Of a stretch of 64,000 nucleotides of DNA, positions 25,801 to 33,204 are shown piece by piece. The notes beneath the pieces are model-generated. The model made no database searches. It had not been told where the DNA came from and saw nothing but the letters and a program-made list of their open reading frames with translations. The number at the start of each line of letters is the position of its first letter. The first letter of the stretch is position 1. The position numbers were made by a program, and so were the translations under genes. The DNA is from Promethearchaeia archaeon. GTDB lineage: Archaea > Asgardarchaeota > Lokiarchaeia > Sigyniarchaeales > SOKP01. Where the stretch lies: NCBI GenBank assembly GCA_029856145.1, contig JAHQWK010000031.1, positions 1-64,000 on the forward strand, read 5' to 3'.

Positions 25801-28800
25801 TTTATGATATAACTTAATTGCTTCATCATAATTTCCTTGTTCAATTTGTTGTTGAGCTTCTTCAAGCACATTAAATGCTTTTTCTTTTTCCTGTTCTTGG
25901 ATTATTCTTAATTCTTCTTCTTTCTTTAGTTTCTCTTGCTTTTCTCTCATTTTGTGTTCTTCAAATTCTATTTTCTTTAGAATTTGCTTTTGAAATAGCT
26001 CTTCTTCTTGCTCTCTTCTTATTTTTAATTCTAATTCTTTAAATCGATTTAAATCCTCTTCTCTCTTTTTCTCATGAATTTTTGAAATCATCTCTCCAAT
26101 AGCTCCCGTGGGGAAATTAATTTGATTTAATATTAATTCTGCTTTATGGTAATTTTCAATTGACTTTTCGTATTCTCCTTGAATTAATAGAGTTTGCGCA
26201 TCATCCATTATCTTAAACGCTTCTGACTTACATTCTTCCATAAGTTTTACTAAATCTTCTCTTTTTTGTATGACTATTTTTTTTTCTTGTAGTTTTTTCT
26301 GTTCTTTAAGCATATATTCACTAATTTTCTTTTGAAACAAATCTTCCTCTTTTTGACGTTTTAATGAGATCTCAAAATCTTTTTGTTTTTCCTTCTCTTT
26401 CTCTTTCTCTCTTATTTTGATTGTTTGAATTATCTCATTTAATAATTTTAAATATCGTTCCTCCCAACCAATATCTTTTAGAAGGTCTATGGCTTTATTA
26501 TAATTAGCTATAGCGTTATTGAAACTTTCTTCTTCAAAGAGTTTGTCTCCACTTTCTATTAAACTAAATGCTTTTTGCTGTTTAGCTAAATTTTGGGCAG
26601 AAAGTTGTTTTTGTTTTTCAAATACTTCTTTCTCTTTCAAGAGTTCTGTTTTTTCTCTTTCTGTTTGATATCGTATCCGTTCAATAAATGCTCTATCTTC
26701 AGCTTCTTTTCTAATTGCCTTCTGTAAAAGCTTTTGTTTATTAAATTCATCTTGCCTTTTTTTATCTTCAATAGAATGGATTGCTTCTTGGATTATTGGG
26801 ATTTCTTCAGTCCATTGAATCTGAGCGAACATATTTGCTACATTGTAGTAAATTTGAAGGGCATCATCAATCTTTCTTTGAAAAAGGAAATCCTGAGCCA
26901 TTTCCAGTAAGTCAAAAGCTTCTTGTTTCTTTCTTTCACGATATGCAAGTTCTTTTTCCTTTTCTCTAAGTACAATCTCTCTTTTCATTAATTTATAATG
27001 TTGAACTTTCATTTCTTTTGTGATACGTTCTTGAAATGCTTTTTCTTGTTTTTCACGCTCTAATTCTGCTTGAAATTTAATTTGATTTTGTATATCTTCT
27101 TCCTTCTTTTTATTTTCAATCTCTACTATAGAATTTTGGATGAGATTGATTTCATTCTGCCATTGAGCATCAGCAAAAAAGTTAATAGCATATTGAAGTA
27201 TTTCAATAGCTTTATCGAAATTACCTTCTTTAACATTATTTTGTGATTCTTCGAGTAATTTAAAACCTGCTTTTCTTCTTTCTTCACGATATTTTGATTC
27301 TTTCTCACGTTCCATTAATTCAATTTTCTTTTTCTTTAATTGTTCACGTTCTTGCTGTAAATATTTTGAGATTTGTTTTTGAAACTCTTCATCTTTCTTT
27401 TGTCTTTCAATAGTGTCTTTTAATTCTTTCTTTTTCAGGATGTTCTGTTTTCTTTTTAGTTCTTCAACATCTCTTATTGAATCTTCAATTATTGGAACTT
27501 CTTCAGCCCATTGAATTTCGGCAAATATATTTGCGGCATTCTGATAATTTAAGATCGTATTATCATAATCACCTTTTTTTAGGAAATCTATAGCATAATC
27601 TAAGAATTCAAAGGCAACATTTTTCCTATGTTCAAATAATTTGATCTCTTCTTCACGATCTTTAATAACGATTTCTTTCTTTTTTAAGCGATCACGTTCT
27701 TTATTTATTTGAGTAGCTATTTGCTTCTGAAAATCTAATTCTTCTCTGCTTCTTTCCTCTAATTTCTTTTGATCTTCATATTTCTTGCTAAGCTGTGAGT
27801 GTTTAAGCTTTTCTACGTTTGAGATTGTATTTTGAATCATAGATCTATAAGGTTCCCAACTGGGCCCTAAATCTGTGAGGATTGGTAAAGCTTTATAATA
27901 TATATTTATAGCCTCTTCAAAATTCTTTCCCTTTAGAATTTCATCTGCTTTATCTAATATTTTAAACAGATCTTCTTCTTTCCTTACGTCATCTCTCCTT
28001 TTTTCTTCATAATCACTTCTTTTTTTGTCTAATTCTTTTGCGGATTCAATGAATTGGTCCTTTTGTTTTTGATATATTGAATCTTGAAGTGTTCTTAAAT
28101 CTCTTTGTCTTTTCTCTTTTAATTGATTAGAGATTTCTTCTCGGTTTTGTTTATTTTTTACATTTTCAATTAAATTTGTAATTGGTTGGATATATGAATC
28201 CCACTCTATCGATCTAAGAAGTCGAACTGCTTGATTTAATTTATCAATTGCTTGATCATATCTTTTTTCTCTTTCAAGCCTATTTCCAATATCTATTAAA
28301 TTAAATGCTTTAAGTTGAATATCTTCCTCATGTCTTTTCTTCGTTACAAAATCAATTAATCTTTCTTTTTTCAGTTCTGCCTCTTTTTCTAAAATAATTT
28401 TCTGTTCTTCAATGTCACTTGTCAATGGTAATGGCTTCTCTACTTGATGAGCCTCAAATTCTAATTTACCTTTCTTAAGCGTTTCAATTAATGTTTGAAT
28501 TTTTTGAATTTGAACATTCCAACCAATAGAATTCAATAATTCCACAGCCCTTTCATAGTTCATTATCGCGTTATCAAATTTCCTATCTTTTTCAAACATT
28601 TTAGCAGCATCAATATGAGCAAATGCCTCATCTTGTATGTTTTCTTCATGTTGTTTCTTTGTCCTAAACTTCTCTAGGATTTCTGCTTTTTCGACACTAC
28701 TTTTTTGCCCAAACATGCCAACAACTTGGGGTTTCTCATCAGGAACTATTTGACGTACTTCTTTTTTTAATTCAGTTTCCTGTCGTTGATATTGTTGATC

Positions 28801-29247
28801 ATATTTTTGTTGTTCTGACTCTCTTGCAAGCTCATTAATTTTTGATTTTAAATTCTCTAATTGGCTTTCAGTCCAACCGGCATCAGCTAACAAATTAATA
28901 GCAGATAAGTATTGCTGAATAGAATCTTCAAAAAAACCATCAAATTCCAACTTCTTCGCTCCTTCTAGTAAAGTAAAAGCTTGATCTTGTAATTGCTCAA
29001 TTTGTGCTTTAGTTTGAGTTCGCTGATATAATGTTTCTTTTTGAATAAAATCTTTTAATTCGCCAATTCTATCATAAATTTCTTGAATTCGATGCATCAA
29101 AAATCCACTTTGTTTAAGAAAATCAGCTGCTCTTTGATAATTTGAGATTGCTTCTTCTATATTTTTCTCTCCTTCAAATTTTTGAGCAATTTCTAACAAT
29201 TTTAAAGCTTCTTGTGCTAAAGCTTCAGGATTCTGCATTTTTAACAA
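22879..29247 (-). CDS. Giant protein with 18 MIT/TPR-like helical modules and charged coiled coils
   Basis: 2122 residues, no membrane segment, extremely Glu/Lys/Gln-rich. I count 18 copies of a ~55-residue module of the form AFxLLexAxxxxxxxxydxAIxxYxxAxxxlxxIxW followed by an ExIxxI helix, which resembles MIT or TPR helical hairpins. From about module 4 on they are separated by ~60-70-residue charged coiled coils (for example FQKQI..yl..E.e.LkkKki.l..RE). Modules 7-10 (about 659-1121) and 11-14 (about 1122-1584) match each other in order, an internal duplication of about 463 residues. Likely a long cytoplasmic scaffold or cytoskeleton-linked protein; MIT domains bind ESCRT-III tails, but that link is inference. 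Confidence 0.85.
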   Translation of the reverse strand: MLKMQNPEALAQEALKLLEIAQKFEGEKNIEEAISNYQRAADFLKQSGFLMHRIQEIYDRIGELKDFIQKETLYQRTQTKAQIEQLQDQAFTLLEGAKKLEFDGFFEDSIQQYLSAINLLADAGWTESQLENLKSKINELARESEQQKYDQQYQRQETELKKEVRQIVPDEKPQVVGMFGQKSSVEKAEILEKFRTKKQHEENIQDEAFAHIDAAKMFEKDRKFDNAIMNYERAVELLNSIGWNVQIQKIQTLIETLKKGKLEFEAHQVEKPLPLTSDIEEQKIILEKEAELKKERLIDFVTKKRHEEDIQLKAFNLIDIGNRLEREKRYDQAIDKLNQAVRLLRSIEWDSYIQPITNLIENVKNKQNREEISNQLKEKRQRDLRTLQDSIYQKQKDQFIESAKELDKKRSDYEEKRRDDVRKEEDLFKILDKADEILKGKNFEEAINIYYKALPILTDLGPSWEPYRSMIQNTISNVEKLKHSQLSKKYEDQKKLEERSREELDFQKQIATQINKERDRLKKKEIVIKDREEEIKLFEHRKNVAFEFLDYAIDFLKKGDYDNTILNYQNAANIFAEIQWAEEVPIIEDSIRDVEELKRKQNILKKKELKDTIERQKKDEEFQKQISKYLQQEREQLKKKKIELMEREKESKYREERRKAGFKLLEESQNNVKEGNFDKAIEILQYAINFFADAQWQNEINLIQNSIVEIENKKKEEDIQNQIKFQAELEREKQEKAFQERITKEMKVQHYKLMKREIVLREKEKELAYRERKKQEAFDLLEMAQDFLFQRKIDDALQIYYNVANMFAQIQWTEEIPIIQEAIHSIEDKKRQDEFNKQKLLQKAIRKEAEDRAFIERIRYQTEREKTELLKEKEVFEKQKQLSAQNLAKQQKAFSLIESGDKLFEEESFNNAIANYNKAIDLLKDIGWEERYLKLLNEIIQTIKIREKEKEKEKQKDFEISLKRQKEEDLFQKKISEYMLKEQKKLQEKKIVIQKREDLVKLMEECKSEAFKIMDDAQTLLIQGEYEKSIENYHKAELILNQINFPTGAIGEMISKIHEKKREEDLNRFKELELKIRREQEEELFQKQILKKIEFEEHKMREKQEKLKKEEELRIIQEQEKEKAFNVLEEAQQQIEQGNYDEAIKLYHKATDIFGVIEWDEEIELIQNSIIAVEDKKREAEIRKQQNLQSSIEKEKQERVFQEKLIREMKSQREELKRKEITLREREKELAYRETRKEEAFNILEKTQNYISLGKLDDAIELYQSVANIFAQIQWTKEIPIINKAIKDIEGKKREKDLIKQKSISEAIEKEKQNYAFMEKIRILRESERIKALEERERFQKKELLTTQNLEKEQEAFKLIDNGYTLLHQKNYDNALQNYQIAMNFLSEIGWTSDYLKLLQDTIKAIEVRKRDIEREKEFEIESLKQREHEEEQFQKKISNYMRREQERLKTKKIEIQKQEKIKQLMETRKTEAFEILSTAENFFNQKQYNRAIEQYRQAELILNEIGFPTSSIREMIHKVQEKIKEELITKQKNLEIQLQQAQEEFNFQQQITKNMKINEIKLKAKQIEIETQKESHAFMEKRKDQAFSLLEEAEIYMKQLQYDKTLEYYHAAELILNEIAFPTDTIRELILKVQEKKRESQLQKQNDLKLRTQKEREEWELQQKMAENLRVEQERLKGKELEIFKMEELKSRLEERKEQAFKILDEAEKFLKEQNYDNAVICYRRAGIILNEMQFPTDSISNMIFKINKLKNQKIELENLEVHKELEKLDEERALSMLIEERKRQEREKKEAQQLALQEREKIIQKQMSVRESAYSLLEEAGKYLRHHIPNYNEAISLYIQARHILAENIGWEPEIRNLDTLIKDLQQEQTNFLEKRRLEEQVRLQRENEYAIFQEEVRRRRLEQERMKREQESQYRDLVIKRQQAEQIRDDGLKLIDEGKKWAAYHDFDKSYEIFNSAITKFKEIGWDEEIKYIETEIKNTKRLEERVIKEEVRIKGIQEQLEEQRSLELKRREKEGAELKETLGEVGELADNIISLIEESRKEQKLAESEQKIKVKAKARDFRKEMTNLIKIKQELMDEIAKKEDGKRDFQEKLEEAKEREKVDSLKKMIKEATEKKKK
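24496..25884 (-). repeat. Internal super-repeat, copy 2 (modules 11-14)
   Basis: Encodes residues about 1122-1584 of the giant protein. Module 12 (FAQIQWTKEIPIINKAI), module 13 (IGWTSDYLKLLQDTI) and module 14 (AELILNEIGFPTSSI) match modules 8, 9 and 10 in the same order. Confidence 0.65.
25885..27273 (-). repeat. Internal super-repeat, copy 1 (modules 7-10)
   Basis: Encodes residues about 659-1121. Module 8 (FAQIQWTEEIPIIQEAI), module 9 (IGWEERYLKLLNEII) and module 10 (AELILNQINFPTGAI) are the counterparts of modules 12-14. Confidence 0.65.
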
Positions 29248-29443
29248 ACCCGTTAAGTATGATTTTGAATTATAAATAACATATATTTTTCTTACTTTAA
29301 TTTAACCACACTAAGTAATTAAATTTTTTATATTATGATAATTATTTTAACTAAATTATTGAAAAGGATTAATAATTTTTAATTTACATGAATATTGAAT
29401 CCAAATTTTTAAAATAAAGATTATTCATTAATGAAACTAAGAT

Positions 29444-31399
29444 ATGGAAATAAAAGAAAAAAGTATACTTATAGATTTTGAACCAATTTCAAGAAGGTTG
29501 TATGTTTCAAAAGAGAGCTCTATCTATGAATTATTAAATGAAATCAATATACCAATTAGATCTGTCTGTGGAGGATTAGGAAAATGTGGAAAATGCAAAA
29601 TTTTAGTTCAGAAAGGCCATGAATATCTGATTGGTCCAACTAGTAACGAACAAAATTTAATAAATGAAACAGAAATTGAAAATGGATGGCGTTTGGCTTG
29701 TGAAACGAAAATTAAAATAAGTATTAAACCACAATTAACCAAGGCTCAAACACCTCAGATCAGAATTTTTTTACCTAGTCAACTATTACTTGAAGATTTT
29801 AAGATTCTTACTTCAGGTATTAGTAAAAGTATAAAATTACAACCAACTATCGAAAAAATTTTCTTAAATGTAAAAAAACCATCATTAGAAGAACCTAATG
29901 CAGATTTTGAAAGAATAGAAAAAGAAATTATCCCTAAAATAAAAAATTTTAAGAAAAATAACAAGATTAGTATTGATTTTAATATTTTGAATGATATCCC
30001 GAATATCCTAAGAAAAAACCATCATAAAATCACATCAGTTTTATGGAATAACAGTAATATTATTGCTTGTGAGCCTGGTAATACGATTGAAAGCAACTTT
30101 GGTATTGCTTTTGATATTGGTACAACCACAATAGTAGGTTATTTATTAAATTTGAATAACAGTAAAATTTATGCTGTGGATTCAAAATTGAATAGCCAAA
30201 CCGCTTATGGGGAGGATTTGATAACAAGGTTAACATATATAAAAGAAAATAAAGAGAATCTTAACAAATTAAATTCTGCAGTAATAAATGATTTGAATGA
30301 GATTATTTCAAACCTATGTCGCAAGGCAAATATCAAACCTTCTCATGTTTATGAGGCCACAGTTGTAGGAAATTCTGTTATGCATCACATATTTTTAGGT
30401 TTAGATCCCGTTAACATTGGATTAAGTCCCTTTATTCCAGTTATTCAAAAAGATTTAAATGTTAAGGCAGAGAAGTTAAGACTTAAAATCTCCAAAAATG
30501 GAAATGTTTATACCGCGCCTATTATTGCGGGATTTGTTGGGGCTGATACTATTGGTGTAATACTCTCTTCACAAATTTATAATGAAAGACCACTTACTTT
30601 AACAATAGATATTGGTACTAATGGTGAAATAATTATTGGCAACCGAAACGGTCTATTTGTTGGTTCCTGTGCAGCAGGATCTGCTTTAGAAGGTGCACAT
30701 ATTGACGATGGAATGAGAGCTGCTGCGGGGGCTATAGATACTATTAAGATTGACACACAGAATTTAGATGTTTCTTATACAACAATTAAAAATAAGAAAC
30801 CAATGGGTATTTGTGGATCTGGATTAGTTGATGGTATAGCTGAGATGTTAAAATCGAAAATTATTACAAGAAGTGGCAATTTCAATCGAGAACTTATTGA
30901 TCAAGAAAGATTTATCAAAAAAGATAAAGAAATAAAATTTATTATTGTTGGTAAAGAAGAAACATCTATAGGTAAAGAAATTTCAATTAGTCAGAGTGAT
31001 GTACGCCAAATTCAAATGGCAAAAGCAGCTTTCTATTCTGGAATGCGAATTATTTTAAGTCATCTAAGAAAAAGTCTAAATATTGAGCAAATTTTCCTAG
31101 CAGGAGCTTTTGGGAATTATATCAATGCCCATAATGCAAAATTCATAGGCATGATCCCCGATATTCATGATAATAAAATTTTTCAAATAGGAAATGCTGC
31201 TGGAATTGGAGCACAACACTGTTTATTAAATAAAAATTTAAGAAATAAAGCACAAAGTCTTTTAAGCAAAATTAAATATGTCGAAATTGCCGTAGAAAAA
31301 AATTTTCAAAAAGAATACGTTGAAGCAATGTATTTTCCTCATTTAAACCTTGATTTTTTTCCAAATTTGCTTGAATATAGGGATATCCCTAAAAGATAA
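29444..31399 (+). CDS. Corrinoid-activation-type ASKHA ATPase with N-terminal 2Fe-2S domain (RACo-like)
   Basis: 651 residues. The N-terminal ferredoxin domain has CGGLGKCGKC near 40-50 and a fourth Cys in WRLAC near 84, the plant-type 2Fe-2S pattern. A linker (about 90-210) precedes the ASKHA ATP-binding domain: FGIAFDIGTTTIVGYLL near 220, LTIDIGTNGEIIIG near 385, GSALEGAHIDDGM near 410, CGSGLVDG near 455 and FLAGAFGNYI near 550. RACo and RamA proteins use ATP to drive reduction of inactive Co(II) corrinoid proteins in methyl-transfer systems. No corrinoid protein or methyltransferase is visible nearby. Confidence 0.88.
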   Translation: MEIKEKSILIDFEPISRRLYVSKESSIYELLNEINIPIRSVCGGLGKCGKCKILVQKGHEYLIGPTSNEQNLINETEIENGWRLACETKIKISIKPQLTKAQTPQIRIFLPSQLLLEDFKILTSGISKSIKLQPTIEKIFLNVKKPSLEEPNADFERIEKEIIPKIKNFKKNNKISIDFNILNDIPNILRKNHHKITSVLWNNSNIIACEPGNTIESNFGIAFDIGTTTIVGYLLNLNNSKIYAVDSKLNSQTAYGEDLITRLTYIKENKENLNKLNSAVINDLNEIISNLCRKANIKPSHVYEATVVGNSVMHHIFLGLDPVNIGLSPFIPVIQKDLNVKAEKLRLKISKNGNVYTAPIIAGFVGADTIGVILSSQIYNERPLTLTIDIGTNGEIIIGNRNGLFVGSCAAGSALEGAHIDDGMRAAAGAIDTIKIDTQNLDVSYTTIKNKKPMGICGSGLVDGIAEMLKSKIITRSGNFNRELIDQERFIKKDKEIKFIIVGKEETSIGKEISISQSDVRQIQMAKAAFYSGMRIILSHLRKSLNIEQIFLAGAFGNYINAHNAKFIGMIPDIHDNKIFQIGNAAGIGAQHCLLNKNLRNKAQSLLSKIKYVEIAVEKNFQKEYVEAMYFPHLNLDFFPNLLEYRDIPKR

Positions 31400-31628
31400 A
31401 AAAAAGAGTTTCAGATTTTACTTACTTGTTTCTATTTGTTTTTAATTAATTCAAAATCAATAGAAATGAATAAAAATTAATTTAAGGTTATGTAAAAATA
31501 TTTAAATTTAGAATTTATTTTATCTTTAATTTAGTCCATATTAAAAAATTAAATAAATTCTTAAATACCATTTATAATATTAATTTATATACACAACTTA
31601 AAAAATAGAACGACATGAGTGAAGCTTT

Positions 31629-32153
31629 ATGTCAAGTTTTAAACTAAAAGTATTATTAACTGGGGCAGCTGCTGTAGGAAAAACTAGCCTTGTTCAACGT
31701 TTTATCAAGAATAGATTCCAATCTAACTATAAATTAACTGTTGGTGTTGATATTTTAACTAAAGATGTTGAATTTAGGCAAGGAGAAATTGCTACATTGA
31801 GTATTTGGGATATTGGAGGTCAACAGCGTTTTGAGTTTATAAGATCAACATTTTACAAAGGTGCTGCGGGAACATTATTAGTATTCGATTTAACAAGAGA
31901 AAATACATATACAGAAATCCGAAAGTGGCTTACGGAGATAAAACAATTTGCAGGTGAAAATATTCCCTTCGTGTTAATTGGAAATAAAGTAGATTTAATG
32001 GAAGATGTGGGGGTAGTTATAGATCGGGATGAAGCTCGCTCTTTTGCAGAAAATGAGGGAAGTATTTACATTGAAACTTCTGCTAAGACGGGTATTAACG
32101 TTGATGAAGCTTTTACTGAACTCACCCGTCGAATTATTGATTCAAGAACTTAA
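31629..32153 (+). CDS. Rab-like small GTPase
   Basis: 174 residues, one Ras-superfamily G domain. P-loop GAAAVGKTS (G1), conserved Thr after YKLTVGVD (G2), WDIGGQQRF (G3), GNKVD (G4) and ETSAKTG (G5) are all present. The G3 glutamine is followed by Q-R-F as in Rab proteins. There is no C-terminal cysteine or CaaX motif, so it is not prenylated in the eukaryotic way and may rely on a partner for membrane binding. It is a single gene; no GEF or GAP is adjacent. Confidence 0.95.
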   Translation: MSSFKLKVLLTGAAAVGKTSLVQRFIKNRFQSNYKLTVGVDILTKDVEFRQGEIATLSIWDIGGQQRFEFIRSTFYKGAAGTLLVFDLTRENTYTEIRKWLTEIKQFAGENIPFVLIGNKVDLMEDVGVVIDRDEARSFAENEGSIYIETSAKTGINVDEAFTELTRRIIDSRT

Positions 32154-32298
32154 ATTCTGAAATTAAATTTAAATATCTAAGTTCACCGCTTTCTTTTAAA
32201 ATATTTGGTACTCTAAATATTAATTATATTTCATTAGATTAATTTTATTCATTTCAATTTGTTAAATAAAACTAAAATCTAATTATAAATTTATAATT

Positions 32299-33174
32299 AT
32301 GATGATTGATCTTCATTTACATTCAACAGTATCAGATGGTTCAGATACCCCTTCCCAGTTAATACATCAAGCTATGAATCTAAAATTAAAAGCGATTGCT
32401 ATAACCGATCATGATACGATAGCTGGTGTAGAAGAATTCTTGTCCATCGGAGAATTAAAAGAAATTATTGCAATTCCGGGAATAGAGATTTCAATTAGAC
32501 ATGAACCAAAAAGAGAATTAATAGATATTCACATTATTGGTCTAAATATCGATCATACCTCCACCAAACTGATTAATACGATTAACGATCAAATTGAAGG
32601 AAGACTAGAACAAAAAAAAGCTATTTGTAAACGTTTAAGAGAGGAATTTGGATATGATATCTCATTCGAAGAAGTAAAAGCAGTAGCTGGAAGCCTGGTT
32701 GTAGGGCGACCTCATATTGTTGAGATTATGAAAAAAAATAATCCTAAGAAAGTTCAAGGAAAATCTAAGAATGAATTATTCAAAATGATCAGTGTTGGCG
32801 GTACTGCATATGTGGATAGAGAAGTGGAGTTAAACCTTGAAGAATCAATTGAATTAATTAAATCCGTTGGAGGGATCCCCATTTTAGCACATCCAGGAAT
32901 TTATAATGTTTCTGATCATAAAAAATTTATAGAAATGTGTATTAAAGCTGGAATTAAAGGCATTGAAGTAGAATATACATATGCGAAAAATAGACCATAC
33001 TTTGGAACAGATAAATCCAAATGGGCTCAAAATTATTTTCCTGATTATTTCCGAAAGATTGCGAAAGAATATAATCTTATCAAATCAGGAGGATCAGATT
33101 ATCATGGAAAGAAAAAAAATATTATAATGGGAGAAGCCAATGTCCCAAATAAGTATTTAAAAAGCTTTATTTAA
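32299..33174 (+). CDS. PHP-domain phosphoesterase
   Basis: 291 residues. DLHLHSTVSDGSDTP at the N-terminus, AITDHDT near 34, AHPG near 198 and SGGSDYHG near 260 supply the His/Asp metal ligands of the PHP fold. The layout matches the YciV/RNase AM type, which hydrolyses 3',5'-nucleoside bisphosphates or short RNA 5' ends using a metal cluster. Two ATG codons are adjacent at 32299 and 32302. It starts 145 bases after the Rab-like gene. Confidence 0.85.
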   Translation: MMIDLHLHSTVSDGSDTPSQLIHQAMNLKLKAIAITDHDTIAGVEEFLSIGELKEIIAIPGIEISIRHEPKRELIDIHIIGLNIDHTSTKLINTINDQIEGRLEQKKAICKRLREEFGYDISFEEVKAVAGSLVVGRPHIVEIMKKNNPKKVQGKSKNELFKMISVGGTAYVDREVELNLEESIELIKSVGGIPILAHPGIYNVSDHKKFIEMCIKAGIKGIEVEYTYAKNRPYFGTDKSKWAQNYFPDYFRKIAKEYNLIKSGGSDYHGKKKNIIMGEANVPNKYLKSFI

Positions 33175-33204
33175 TTTTATGTTATTTTCAATATAATAGA
33201 TCTC

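Noticed and set aside
22879..29247. Plus-strand frames inside the giant gene (for example 26781-26969)
   Set aside because: They are antisense readings of Glu/Lys-rich repeats and have no support.
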